64,000 nt of DNA from Kibdelosporangium aridum (GCF_900176515.1 NZ_FWXV01000004.1:372001-436000); one strand, 5' to 3'; shown: positions 34,670 to 43,481, numbered from the stretch's first letter. The notes: generated from the sequence alone by a model not told the origin. Translations and numbers: made by a program.

Positions 34670-35500
34670 TCAGTGGGCTTGGCCGGAGATGATGTCGGCT
34701 TCGGTTTCCAGTGGCTCCAGCAGGTTCGAGCTTTGGTTGAGCAGCTGGCTTGTTTCGCGCAACCGCTCGGAAACCCGTTGCCGCAAACCGGTGAGCTGGT
34801 CGATTTTCTGCTGCGCTTCGGTCGTCCGGCGGTCTGCTTCGGCTGTCGCGTCGGCGACCAGCTTCTCTGCCTCGCGCTTGCTGGAAATCCGGCGGTCGGC
34901 GATTTCCTGGTCCAACGCCGCCCGCCTGGCCGCCATCGCCGACTCGAATTCCTGTTCGACCTGCCTGTGCTGTGCGTCTGCTTGCTCGCCGAATTTGCTG
35001 CGGCGTTGCTCGGCCTGGTTCGACATCTGCGTCAGCTGTGCGCGGGCTTGGTCCAGTGCCGCTTTGTGTTCGGCCTGCATCTGGGCTTGTTGGGCTTCCA
35101 GATCGGCCACAAGGAACTCGTAGCGGCTGCGCAACGCGGCCGAGGCCTGCTGCGCCGTCGCGAACGTCTGTTCGGCCGCGGCTTGGGCGCGCGCGGTGAT
35201 TTCCATGGCCTCCGCGCGGGTCACTTCGAGCATTACCCGCAGCTGTTTGTGCACCTCGTCGGCCGCCTTCAGCGGCTGGGTCGCGCCGTTGACCTGCTCG
35301 CGCAACTGGGTCAGTTCCGCGCGCATCGCGTCCAATTGTCTGCTCAGCTCGGCAGACTGGGCGCGGGCGTTGTCCCGGTCCGCGGTCAGCCGCCGCAGAT
35401 TGGACTCCAGATTGGTGACGTGCTGCTGCACTTGCGCGCGGTCGTATCCGTGGCGGACCACGTCGAAACCGAGCGGTATTGGGGCATCGGCGGGGGCCAT
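34670..35500 (-). CDS. DivIVA-like coiled-coil protein
   Basis: The 276-residue protein starts with LGFDVVRHGYDRAQVQQHV, resembling the DivIVA/Wag31 membrane-binding head, and continues as nearly unbroken coiled coil rich in Ala, Gln, Glu and Arg (residues about 25-260). DivIVA proteins sit at curved membrane and organise polar growth in actinobacteria; this is not the canonical wag31 gene, which lies beside ftsZ-region genes, but a paralogue of unknown role. A TANNNT box lies 6 nt upstream of the ATG. Confidence 0.78.
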   Translation of the reverse strand: MAPADAPIPLGFDVVRHGYDRAQVQQHVTNLESNLRRLTADRDNARAQSAELSRQLDAMRAELTQLREQVNGATQPLKAADEVHKQLRVMLEVTRAEAMEITARAQAAAEQTFATAQQASAALRSRYEFLVADLEAQQAQMQAEHKAALDQARAQLTQMSNQAEQRRSKFGEQADAQHRQVEQEFESAMAARRAALDQEIADRRISSKREAEKLVADATAEADRRTTEAQQKIDQLTGLRQRVSERLRETSQLLNQSSNLLEPLETEADIISGQAH

Positions 35501-35506
35501 GCCGCG

Positions 35507-35512
35507 AGGCTA
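35507..35512 (-). promoter_or_regulatory. TANNNT -10-like box for the coiled-coil gene
   Basis: TAGCCT on the minus strand ends 6 nt before the ATG at 35500. Confidence 0.4.
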
Positions 35513-35528
35513 CCCGCCGTGTCCAGAT

Positions 35529-37517
35529 CTACCAGTGGAACCCTCTGGTCAATCTGACCAACGCGGCCGCCGCGGCGGACAGTTTTCGCTCGCCCTTGCC
35601 GAACTTGACACGGCCTTCGCCGCCGGCCGCGGTCGAGTCGGGGAACACGCGATAGCCCTGGTAGGCGATGGCGTCGACCAGTCCGGGGGCCAGCGTGTAG
35701 GCGGTTTGGATCATGTAACCGGTCGGCGTGCCGATGTGCTTCGGACGGTCACGCAACGCCTCCATCACCATGTCCGCCGCCTGATCGGGTGATTTCGCGG
35801 GGAAGGCGTCGTAGATCTTCGTTGGTCGGATCATCGGGGTACGCACCAGCGGCATATGCACCGTCGTGAACGTCACTCCGGCGCCATGTGTCTCGGTCGC
35901 GGCGATCTTGCTGAAGTAGTCGAGCGCCGCCTTGGACGCCACGTATGCCGAGAACCGGGGCGCGATTCCTTGAACGCCGATCGACGAGACGTTCACGATG
36001 TGCCCGAAACGCCTTTCCGTCATATGCGGCAAAAGCGCCAGGATGAGCCGGATCGCCCCGAAGTAATTGATCGCCATCGCGCGCTCGTAGTCGTGGAAAC
36101 GGTCGTACGACAGCCTGATCGACCGGCGGATCGACCGCCAGGCATTGTTCACCAGCATGTCGATGCCGGGGTGTTCCTCCAGCATCAGCGCGACCGTCTT
36201 GGTCACCGACTCCGCGTCGGTCAAATCGCACGGATAGGTGTACGCCTGCCCACCGGCGGCCACAATCTCGGTGCGCAACTCGTCCAATTCGGTCGCGCGC
36301 CTGGCCACCAGCAGCGGAATTCCGCCTGCCGCCGCGACTTTCAACGCCGTCGCCCGGCCGATCCCGGAGGACGCCCCGGTGATCACGATTCGCCTGCCGT
36401 CGAGTTTCCCGTGCCTGCCGGATCGGCGGGCCCGGAACGGGTCCAGGTGCTCCCGCCAATACCGCCAGAGCACATCCGCGTACGAATCCAGCTCGGGAAC
36501 CTGGAAACCCGGCAGTTCTTTACGGGTCTCGGCCGATTCGAACCGCGACTGGAACGTCAACGCCGACAGCACGACCGGGGGAATGCCCAGCCGATCGAGT
36601 ATCGCGTCACGGGCCAGCGTGAACCCCGGCAAGTACTCGCTCAGCTTGGCCAATTCGACCAAAGGCTTGCTCAGCCCGGTGCCCAGTTCGAAGTCGACAG
36701 TGGGCGCGCCCGCGGCACGGGCGAACGCGTTGTAGACCGACTTCGCGGACTGCGGCGACGGGTTGACCAGGTGGAACGTCCGGCCGTCCAAGCCGGGTCT
36801 CGCGACGAGGTGCGCCAAGCAGTCCGCGACATAGTCCACGGGAACGATGTTGGTGTCGCCGATGTCCGGCGCCACAACCGGAACGCTCGGCAAAGCCGCG
36901 AGCCGCGACAGCGCGGGGAAGAAGTAATAGGGACCGTCGACCTTGTCCATTTCGCCGGTCTGCGAATGCCCGACCACGATCGCGGGCCGGTACACCCGCC
37001 ACGGCACGGTGTCCTGCTCGCGCACCAGCCGCTCGGACTCGAACTTCGTCCGGTGGTACGGCGTGACGAGGCGTTGCCCAGCGTCGAACATGTCCTCGGA
37101 GAACGTGCCCGGGTAGTCCCCGGCGACCGCGACCGACGAGACGTGGTGCAGGCACCCGGCTTCGATGTCCTCGGCCAGCTCGATCACGTGCCGCGTTCCG
37201 TCGACGTTGGCAGCGGTGCTTTCCTCGTCGTCCGCGGTGACGTCGTACAGCGCCGCGAGATGCACGATGTTGTCCACGCGCCCGCGCAACGTGGTCAGAT
37301 CACGTTCGGAGATCCCCAGTCTCGGCTGCGAGATGTCGCCGACGACCATGGTCACCCGGTTCGGCGTCGGCCACGAGCGCACCAGCCTGGCCAGCTTGTC
37401 CTGCGATGCGGCCCGCACGACCAGCCAGACCCGCTCGACGTCGGCCGTCTCCAGCAGGCGTCGCGTGAAATGCCTGCCGATCAGCCCGGTCGCACCCGTC
37501 ACCAGATAGGTCGCCAT
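35529..37517 (-). CDS. AcrA1-like two-domain fatty acyl-CoA reductase
   Basis: The 662-residue protein has an N-terminal extended-SDR (male-sterility/thioester-reductase type) domain with VTGATGLIG (residues 6-14) and Tyr-x3-Lys YHRTK. Around residue 375 a second, classical SDR domain starts with ITGASSGIG, NNAWRS and YVASK near 524. This fusion matches mycobacterial AcrA1 (Rv3391), implicated in reducing fatty acyl-CoA to aldehyde or alcohol for wax or mycolate lipids. It is near the EphD-like and hydrolase genes, suggesting a lipid-modification neighbourhood. Confidence 0.87.
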   Translation of the reverse strand: MATYLVTGATGLIGRHFTRRLLETADVERVWLVVRAASQDKLARLVRSWPTPNRVTMVVGDISQPRLGISERDLTTLRGRVDNIVHLAALYDVTADDEESTAANVDGTRHVIELAEDIEAGCLHHVSSVAVAGDYPGTFSEDMFDAGQRLVTPYHRTKFESERLVREQDTVPWRVYRPAIVVGHSQTGEMDKVDGPYYFFPALSRLAALPSVPVVAPDIGDTNIVPVDYVADCLAHLVARPGLDGRTFHLVNPSPQSAKSVYNAFARAAGAPTVDFELGTGLSKPLVELAKLSEYLPGFTLARDAILDRLGIPPVVLSALTFQSRFESAETRKELPGFQVPELDSYADVLWRYWREHLDPFRARRSGRHGKLDGRRIVITGASSGIGRATALKVAAAGGIPLLVARRATELDELRTEIVAAGGQAYTYPCDLTDAESVTKTVALMLEEHPGIDMLVNNAWRSIRRSIRLSYDRFHDYERAMAINYFGAIRLILALLPHMTERRFGHIVNVSSIGVQGIAPRFSAYVASKAALDYFSKIAATETHGAGVTFTTVHMPLVRTPMIRPTKIYDAFPAKSPDQAADMVMEALRDRPKHIGTPTGYMIQTAYTLAPGLVDAIAYQGYRVFPDSTAAGGEGRVKFGKGERKLSAAAAALVRLTRGFHW

Positions 37518-37532
37518 GACGGGTGATTGTGC

Positions 37533-37566
37533 CCCCTATGCGGCCGTGTCGGCAGCCGCATAGGGG
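37533..37566 (-). terminator. 12-bp perfect hairpin after the SCO5389-family gene
   Basis: Arms 37533-37544 and 37555-37566 are exact complements with a 10-nt loop, 7 nt beyond the stop codon of the minus-strand gene at 37574. Confidence 0.7.
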
Positions 37567-37573
37567 ACGTGCA

Positions 37574-37966
37574 TCAGCAGTCGCGCAGCTCAGGACTTTG
37601 GTTGAGCAGCTGGCCACGGGGCGAGATGAACTTGCGGTACCGCTCACCGTCCACAGCGGACGGCAGGAATGCCGCGACCCGGTGGCAGTTCTGGAAGCTC
37701 AGCTTCACGCCGAAGTGGCGCTCGAGCCCGCCGCGGATCGCGTCGGACGCCAGCGCGCGCAGCAGCTGGCCACGTTCGGCCTCGCTGGGTGGCGGCGTGG
37801 TGTTGTCGGCGAACTCCTCGGTGCCTTCCTTGGCCCTCGCGGCCACCTCGCTGATCAGATCCCACGCGTATGGCAGGGACACACGGACGCAGTCGACGAA
37901 CTCGGCGTCGGTGACATCGCCACGCTCCGCCTTCTCCAGCAACGCGGTTGGCACGTCCAAGGACAT
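37574..37966 (-). CDS. SCO5389-family protein
   Basis: The 130-residue soluble protein reads as a conserved actinobacterial family: DVTDAEFVDCVRVSLPYAW, ADNTTPPPSEAERGQLLRAL, and SDAIRGGLERHFGVKLSFQN. I recognise it as like Streptomyces SCO5389, of unknown biochemical function. It lies 27 nt downstream of the P-loop ATPase gene, an arrangement I recall as conserved in streptomycetes. A GGAGGT ribosome site precedes the ATG. Confidence 0.8.
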   Translation of the reverse strand: MSLDVPTALLEKAERGDVTDAEFVDCVRVSLPYAWDLISEVAARAKEGTEEFADNTTPPPSEAERGQLLRALASDAIRGGLERHFGVKLSFQNCHRVAAFLPSAVDGERYRKFISPRGQLLNQSPELRDC

Positions 37967-37993
37967 GAATACCTCCGTGTTCTGCGGTTGGTG

Positions 37994-38995
37994 TTATCCA
38001 GCGTTGACGGCTGAGCCAGCCAACGCGACCGCCCCAAGGGTGAACTCGGGGTCGATCTGCTCGGCGAGATCCCGCCCGGTGCGCTCGTTCGCCCACGCGT
38101 GCGCGTTGCGGAGGTGGAATTCCACGGCCTGGTCCTGGTAGCGCTGCCAGTCCTTGCCGGTCGAGTCGACCAGGGTCTGCATGGTGCGCAGTGCCTCGCG
38201 GTTCTCCGGCTCGAAGGCGTCGATCGGCCGGACCTCGCCGCGTTCGGCCGCGCGCACGTGCCCCGACCGGGTCACCCACGTCAGCAGGTCCTCGCCGACC
38301 TGGTCGCGCAGGAACGCGAGGTCGTCATCGTCGGAGATCTTGTTTCCGACGACCGCGACCTTCACCCCGAAGTCCTTGGCGTAGCCCAGGTATTGGCGGT
38401 ACACGCCGATGCTGCGCACGGTCGGCTCGCAGACCAGGAACGTCACGTCGAACCGGGTGAACAGGCCGGACGCGAACGAGTCCGCCCCCGCGGTCATGTC
38501 GACGACGATGTACTCGCCGGACCCGTCGACCATGTGGTTGAGCATCAGCTCGACCGCGCCGACTTTCGAGTGGTAGCAGGCGACTCCGAGGTCGTCCTCG
38601 CCGAACGGGCCGGTCACGGCCAGCCGCACGCCGTCGATCTCGCGCACACACGCGTCGTAGATCGGGTTGTCCTCGACGACTCGCAGCACACGGGATCCGC
38701 GGCCGGCTGGGGTCGTCTTGACCATCTCGTCGACCGAGGCGATCCGCGGGTTGTCGCCGCGCAGGTAGTTCTTGATCAGTGGCAGGTTCTCGCCAAGCGT
38801 CGGCAAAGCGACGGTTTCCGGCTCCGAAGCGCCCAGTGCGCCTGCCAGATGCTGGTTGATGTCGGCGTCCACGGCCAGTACCGGCCGCGCTGCGGCGCCG
38901 AGGTGGCGGAGGAACAGTGAGGCCAGCGTGGTTTTGCCGCTGCCTCCCTTTCCGACGAAAGCGATCTTCACCCCGACATTGATATCGGTTTTCAT
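37994..38995 (-). CDS. MinD/CooC-like P-loop ATPase
   Basis: The protein has about 333 residues from ATG 38995; a GTG at 39058 would add 21 residues and overlap the upstream gene by 14 nt. It opens with the deviant Walker A FVGKGGSGKTTLA, followed by AVDADINQHLAGALG and VVDMTAGADSFASG, as in CooC/ArsA-type ATPases that insert metals or handle cofactors. The actual client is unknown; the constant partner is the SCO5389-family protein downstream, so the two probably act together. Confidence 0.85.
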   Translation of the reverse strand: MKTDINVGVKIAFVGKGGSGKTTLASLFLRHLGAAARPVLAVDADINQHLAGALGASEPETVALPTLGENLPLIKNYLRGDNPRIASVDEMVKTTPAGRGSRVLRVVEDNPIYDACVREIDGVRLAVTGPFGEDDLGVACYHSKVGAVELMLNHMVDGSGEYIVVDMTAGADSFASGLFTRFDVTFLVCEPTVRSIGVYRQYLGYAKDFGVKVAVVGNKISDDDDLAFLRDQVGEDLLTWVTRSGHVRAAERGEVRPIDAFEPENREALRTMQTLVDSTGKDWQRYQDQAVEFHLRNAHAWANERTGRDLAEQIDPEFTLGAVALAGSAVNAG

Positions 38996-39044
38996 TATCT
39001 GAGCGCAAGTCGGGTCCGGCGCTGTCACCCGGTCGGTGCGTCGC

Positions 39045-39896
39045 TCAGTACTTGACACCAGGCAGTTCGACGATTGTGAACAGGTCCTTGTCGCTCAGCG
39101 GCGGCTCGGCCCTTCGCTGGTCGCCGTACGGGGACACGGTCCGGTTGGTGGTGACGACGTGGACCCTGGTGCCGTCTGGGCGGGCCGCGTCGACCGTGAC
39201 CTCCCGGTAGCTTTCATTGCTGGTCATGGAGACGTCGTCGCGGCCTACATACCGGCTCAACGCCGCCTTCGTCCCGCCAGGCAGCGTGGTGTCCGCGCAG
39301 TGGACGAGGGTGACGTTCCTGAGCGGTGGTGCGCTGGGACTCGTGCAGCGGCCGTCCGTGCCCTTGTCGTTGACGTACACGGCGAGCGACCCGAATCCGT
39401 CCCTGTCGTTGCCCACCTCGGCGCTGGCGAAGTAGGGCCACTGCGGCCGCTGCAACGCCCCGTTGGCCGTCCTCATGACCGTGAGCACCGGGATGCCGCC
39501 TCCGTACCAGCTGCCAGGAGGTGACTTGGCGGTCAGCCCGGCCGGGATGAACTTGTCGGTGGACTCCTGCAGTGCCCTGGTCAGCGCACGTGACCGTTGG
39601 TCCTCGGTGAACATGGGGACGACCGGGCACGCCGCCGACGGCAAAACGCACGGCGTGGGCGCGGCCGATTCGAGGGGGAGGGCCGTCGAGTTGTCCGGGG
39701 TTGGCCGGACAAGCGTGGTGAGAAAGACAACACCGACGACAGCCAGCGCGACGGTACCGATGGTGGCCGAGCGGATGACCACGGTGTGGCGGCGTCCTTT
39801 GCGCACCAGTTCCCGTGAGTCGATGGTCACAGGCGGCTCGTCCTGCAGCAGCGAGCCGAGCAGTGCGCGTGCTTCTTTGCCCTCGTTGTCGCTCAT
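39045..39896 (-). CDS. single-helix membrane protein paired with a SigE-family sigma factor
   Basis: The protein has 283 residues from the ATG that overlaps the sigma factor stop by 4 nt. A short acidic cytoplasmic part (MSDNEGKEARALLGSLLQ) with an RKGRR stop-transfer signal precedes one transmembrane helix (about residues 43-63); a long external domain with four or more cysteines follows. There is no zinc motif. The placement is that of an anti-sigma or sensor partner of the sigma factor. Confidence 0.75.
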   Translation of the reverse strand: MSDNEGKEARALLGSLLQDEPPVTIDSRELVRKGRRHTVVIRSATIGTVALAVVGVVFLTTLVRPTPDNSTALPLESAAPTPCVLPSAACPVVPMFTEDQRSRALTRALQESTDKFIPAGLTAKSPPGSWYGGGIPVLTVMRTANGALQRPQWPYFASAEVGNDRDGFGSLAVYVNDKGTDGRCTSPSAPPLRNVTLVHCADTTLPGGTKAALSRYVGRDDVSMTSNESYREVTVDAARPDGTRVHVVTTNRTVSPYGDQRRAEPPLSDKDLFTIVELPGVKY

Positions 39897-40381
39897 CGGT
39901 GTCCCTCCAGTTGATCGGCCACCAAGCCCCGCAGCGCGGCCAATCCCTTCGCACACTGACTTTTCACGGTTCCCTCGGTGCAGTCCAGCAGCCGCGCCAC
40001 CTCCGCGATCGGCAAGTCGTCCCAGTAGCGCAACACGACGGCCGCGCGCTGCCTAGGCGGCAACGCTGCCATAGCCCGCCGTAAGTCCATCGAGGCGTCT
40101 TGGTCATAGCTCGCCGATACGGTGTCAGGCAGGGGATAAGTGGGCCGTTCGTTGCGCCAGAACCGCCGTGATTCATCGATGACCGTGTTGGTCAGGGTCT
40201 GCCTGGCGTAACCCAGCGGCGAGGCGGAGACCTTCGACCACGACTTGTACACCTTCAGGAACGCGACCTGGACCAAGTCCTCCGCGCGATGCCAATCACC
40301 GCACAGCAGATATGCCGTACGTCTGAGCCGGGCGGCGTTCGCGTCGACGAACTCCGCGAACTCCAAGTCGCGATCCCCCAT
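39893..40381 (-). CDS. SigE-family ECF RNA polymerase sigma factor
   Basis: The 162-residue protein starts at ATG 40381 (MGDRDLEFAEFVDANA). Region 2 includes GDWHRAEDLVQVAFLKVY and region 4 includes ALPPRQRAAVVLRYWDDLPI followed by DCTEGTVKSQCAKGL, as in the SigE (SACE-type) group of actinobacterial ECF factors. Upstream in-frame codons to 40570 lie in the neighbouring gene and are not used. It is co-translated with the membrane protein downstream. Confidence 0.9.
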   Translation of the reverse strand: MGDRDLEFAEFVDANAARLRRTAYLLCGDWHRAEDLVQVAFLKVYKSWSKVSASPLGYARQTLTNTVIDESRRFWRNERPTYPLPDTVSASYDQDASMDLRRAMAALPPRQRAAVVLRYWDDLPIAEVARLLDCTEGTVKSQCAKGLAALRGLVADQLEGHR

Positions 40382-40424
40382 GCACCTCAGGACGAGGTGG
40401 CAGCCGGGAAAGTTGCCATGGTCC

Positions 40425-41510
40425 TCAGGTTTGTGCTGCTGGGAGCTTTCGCAGTTGTTCGAGCACGGCTGGGTCCTGGGCTTCCATCCACCTGATGACG
40501 TCGGAGAACGTCGTGCACACGGTCTCCGGTTTGACGCATACCTCGGCCATGAACTGCTCGGCCGCGACACCGAAGCCGCCGCCGGCCCAGTCGAGGAAAT
40601 GATTGCCGATCAGCAAAGGCGCGCGGTTTCCGCGCAGTGTGGCGTCGTAGGCGGCGCGGTAGACCTCCAGCGTCGCCCTGGCGAACTCGTCCCGCTTGGT
40701 CTTGTCGTCCTTCGAGCGGTTGAGCGCGTCCCAGATCTGGTAGTCGACCATCGTGACCTTTTTGTTGTTCACGGCGGGCATGCGCACCATCGGCAGCGCG
40801 AACTCCCAGATGTCCTTCTCCTTGGCCGGCCACAGCACGCCGTCGGAGACCTGGCTGGAGTCGTAGGTCAGGCCACGGCTTTTCATCGCGTCGAACACCG
40901 CGTCGAACTTGCCTTCCAGGCACGGCAGCCTGCTGCCCTTGATGGCCGCCGAGTCCACCTTCAGGCCCTGCACGCCCGCCTGGTCGACGAACTGGAAGAA
41001 CTGCTGCAGTTCGGACTGCCATTGCTGGGTGGTCCACCGCTGGCTGCAGTAATGGCCGTTGTAGTGCGTACCGATCTCGATTCCGGCCTTGGCGGCGGCG
41101 TTCAGATCGGCGATCCGGGTCCTGACCTGATCAGGTGATCCCCCGAACGAGATCGACGACTGGCCGGCCGGGTGCCCCGGCGCGGTGTACTGCTTGCGCT
41201 GGTCGTCGGCCAGCAGGTACACGCCGGACAGGAACGCGGTGAACTTGGCGTTCGACCTGCCCGCGAGGTCAAGCAGCCGCTGCCACTGGTCGTGCGCGCC
41301 CGCGCCGTCGAAGGAGAACAGCACGAACTGCGGCGGGCGCTCGCCGGGGGCGAGTTTGCGCATCCAGTCCTGCGCAGTAGCCGACGCCACTGGTGCGGGC
41401 CGGCTGTCCTCGGGCTTCTGCGTGCCGATGACCAGCAGGACCACGAAGGTCACGATCAACGCGGCGCCCAGCGTGATCGGCCGCCAGTTCCTCGCTCTGC
41501 GTGCACCCAT
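40425..41510 (-). CDS. membrane-anchored polysaccharide deacetylase-like protein
   Basis: The 361-residue protein starts at ATG 41510, 7 nt after a TANNNT box. An N-terminal anchor helix (ITLGAALIVTFVVLLVIGT) precedes a catalytic-like domain with FVLFSFDGAGAHD, the position of the NodB-fold TFDD motif, and IEIGTHYNGHYC, equivalent to the His-x3-His metal motif. These suggest a NodB-like fold facing the envelope, but the motif is divergent (FSFDGAG), so deacetylase activity is not assured. Confidence 0.72.
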   Translation of the reverse strand: MGARRARNWRPITLGAALIVTFVVLLVIGTQKPEDSRPAPVASATAQDWMRKLAPGERPPQFVLFSFDGAGAHDQWQRLLDLAGRSNAKFTAFLSGVYLLADDQRKQYTAPGHPAGQSSISFGGSPDQVRTRIADLNAAAKAGIEIGTHYNGHYCSQRWTTQQWQSELQQFFQFVDQAGVQGLKVDSAAIKGSRLPCLEGKFDAVFDAMKSRGLTYDSSQVSDGVLWPAKEKDIWEFALPMVRMPAVNNKKVTMVDYQIWDALNRSKDDKTKRDEFARATLEVYRAAYDATLRGNRAPLLIGNHFLDWAGGGFGVAAEQFMAEVCVKPETVCTTFSDVIRWMEAQDPAVLEQLRKLPAAQT

Positions 41511-41517
41511 CACCCAC

Positions 41518-41523
41518 AAGGTA
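41518..41523 (-). promoter_or_regulatory. TANNNT -10-like box for the deacetylase-like gene
   Basis: TACCTT on the minus strand ends 7 nt before the ATG at 41510. Confidence 0.35.
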
Positions 41524-41737
41524 GACGCACGATGCGAGGACGTTACAAGTGGCTGAAAACCCCAGGTGAAGGTTACGAACGGGGCACATCGCCCCATCCG
41601 GACGCGTTAGGCTGCGGTTCGACCTGATCGATTTGGTTGGATCGATCTGAGTAAAATCTGCTTTACCCGACGGGAACACACGGGCACTTTCGGCCGTTGG
41701 ACCCGATGAAGGCCACAACAGGCCCATGGAGGATCAG

Positions 41738-42550
41738 GTGCGTTCTTCGAGCAACCCCGCGTTCCGCAACTTGCAGGGTCGCGGAAACGTTGGTTACGCG
41801 GGCTTCGGCAGTCCGCAGGGTTATCCACAGGGTGGGATGCCCGGATACGGCGTTGACCAGGCGCCGCCGACTCAGGCGGACCGCCCGATCACCGTCGACG
41901 ACGTCGTGATGAAGACCGCCACGACGCTGGGCGTGGCCCTGCTGACGGGCATCATCACGGCCGTCCTTGTGCTGGGCGGATCGATCAGCCCGTACCCGCC
42001 GCTGATCATCGGTGGCCTGGTCGGACTGGTCGTGTCGCTGATCGTCATCTTCAAGCAGACCCCGAACGCGGGTCTGATCTTGACCTACTCGGCCGCGGAA
42101 GGTGTCTTCCTCGGCGCGTTGACCGGTGTGTTCGAGACGTTCGCCCCGGGCATCGCCTTCCAGGCGCTGCTGGGCACCGGTCTGGTGTTCGGCGTGATGC
42201 TGGTGGTCTACCGGACCGGCGCGGTCAAGGTGACCCCGAAACTGACCAAGTGGGTCATCGCGGCCGCCGGTGGCGCGTTCCTGCTGATGCTGGTCAACCT
42301 CGTGCTCAGCCTCTTCGGTGTCAACATGGGCATCCGGGGCGCTGGCCCGCTGGCGATCATCTTCAGCCTCGTGGTGATCGGTATCGCCGCGTTCATGCTG
42401 CTGCTCGACTTCGACCTCGCGGACCAGATGATCCGTCAGGGTCTGCCGTCGAAGTGGGCGTGGTACGCCGCGTTCGGCCTGATGACCACACTGGTCTGGC
42501 TGTACGTCGAGATCCTGCGCTTGCTCTGGGCACTCAACAGCAGCGATTGA
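41738..42550 (+). CDS. Bax inhibitor-1/YccA-like membrane protein
   Basis: The protein has 270 residues from GTG 41738. This start is preferred over ATG 41726 because the GGAGG ribosome site (41728-41732) overlaps that ATG. A Gly/Gln-rich cytoplasmic head with SNPAFRNL, the usual actinobacterial opening, precedes seven hydrophobic segments ending near LYVEILRLLWAL. The family is related to BI-1 calcium-leak proteins; cellular role in actinobacteria is unclear. A strong terminator follows. Confidence 0.88.
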   Translation: MRSSSNPAFRNLQGRGNVGYAGFGSPQGYPQGGMPGYGVDQAPPTQADRPITVDDVVMKTATTLGVALLTGIITAVLVLGGSISPYPPLIIGGLVGLVVSLIVIFKQTPNAGLILTYSAAEGVFLGALTGVFETFAPGIAFQALLGTGLVFGVMLVVYRTGAVKVTPKLTKWVIAAAGGAFLLMLVNLVLSLFGVNMGIRGAGPLAIIFSLVVIGIAAFMLLLDFDLADQMIRQGLPSKWAWYAAFGLMTTLVWLYVEILRLLWALNSSD

Positions 42551-42572
42551 CAACCACAGCGCAACTCATCTA

Positions 42573-42607
42573 CCGGACCCCGGCTTTCCGCCGGGGTCCG
42601 GTTTTTT
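42573..42607 (+). terminator. Rho-independent terminator
   Basis: Arms 42573-42584 and 42590-42601 form a 12-bp GC-rich stem with a 5-nt loop, followed by six T residues. This is the most canonical terminator in the window. Confidence 0.92.
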
Positions 42608-42727
42608 GCGGGCCCAAGGGGAGAGCGGCTGGAGCGAAGCGAAGGGGACCGTGCGGGAGTGCCGAACTCTCGGGGTTCTCGGTGGCTCGCGGTGGCTCTC
42701 GGTCGCCGAAGCCGTGACCCGGCGGCT

Positions 42728-43013
42728 GGAACACGGGTCTCGCTGTGTCGGAACGCGGATCTCGGGATGCCGCAGAGTGCATTTCAGAGTGTCGGAGTGG
42801 TCGACACACGTTCGAGCCGCCGCGGCTGAGGCCGGACTGTGGATCTCGTGGTGCCGCAAAGTGGGTCTCGTTGTGTCGGAACGCATATCTCGGGGTGCCG
42901 CAGAGTGTGTTTCTGGGTGCCGGAGTGGTGGACACACGCTCGAGTCGCCGAGGCTGAACCGGAACGTGGATCTCGCGGTGTCGCCAAGTGCGTTTCGCGG
43001 TGCCGGAACGGCG
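42728..43013. repeat. two-plus copies of a 128-bp unit made of ~22-bp sub-repeats
   Basis: Matching phrases recur exactly 128 nt apart: GTGTCGGAACGC at 42745 and 42873, and GTGGATCTCG at 42838 and 42966. Inside each unit a shorter motif, roughly GTGCCGCAAAGTGGGTCTCG with many variants, recurs about every 22-45 nt, at least eight times in total. The sequence is divergent between copies, so it is old or under weak constraint. Confidence 0.75.
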
Positions 43014-43195
43014 GCCCTCGCGGTGGCGAAGGCGGCCAGGCTGGCGACGCCTGGAACTGTCGGACCCCACCGGTAACGTAGAAATCAGGGGCTCCCCTGG
43101 ATGGCGGGGTTTGTCGGGAGTGGAGCAAGTGGGGCAGCCCGGGGCGTCGGCCGGAGAGGTTAAGGCGTTGCTGGGGTGTTCGGGGCCTCGCTGAA

Positions 43196-43268
43196 GGCTT
43201 GAGGCGTCGCCGGGAGGCTTGAGGCGTCGCCGGGAGGCTTGAGGCGTCGCCGGGAGGCTTGAGGCGTC
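43196..43268. repeat. 20-bp minisatellite, three perfect copies plus partial ends
   Basis: GAGGCGTCGCCGGGAGGCTT occurs at 43201-43220, 43221-43240 and 43241-43260 without a single change, with GGCTT before and GAGGCGTC after. Perfect identity points to recent slippage or unequal exchange. The unit is not a multiple of three and there are no spacers. Confidence 0.92.
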
Positions 43269-43481
43269 AGCGTCGGCGGAAGGCTTGGGGACGTCGTTTG
43301 AGGGCTGCTCGGGCGTGGCCGGGAATCTGAGGGCCTAGCCGGGGCGTGGGGCGTCATCGGGACCTTGAGGTGCAGCCGGGAGCTGGGCGCGCGTAAGCCG
43401 GAGCTTGGCCGGGTTGGCGGGAAATTGGGCGGAATCTGGGTGTGGGCCGGTGCCTCTTCCGTGATGGAGGAGGAGGGTCTG

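Larger units (their letters stand above)
42608..43481. other. gene-free 0.87-kb gap, G-skewed and repeat-rich
   Basis: No frame shows a recognisable protein; the open frames come from the repetitive composition. It holds the 128-bp repeats and 20-bp minisatellite listed separately, then a strongly G-rich plus strand (about 43080-43470) leading to the ribosome site of the ESX module. The promoter of that module should lie here but was not identified. Confidence 0.7.

Noticed and set aside
42606..43076. Open frames on both strands between the BI-1 gene and the ESX module
   Set aside because: They exist in several frames because of the repeat composition, have no ribosome sites, and encode repetitive Arg/His/Ser-rich strings.
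43196..43268. Possible CRISPR array
   Set aside because: The 20-bp repeats are directly adjacent with no spacers, and there are no cas genes.
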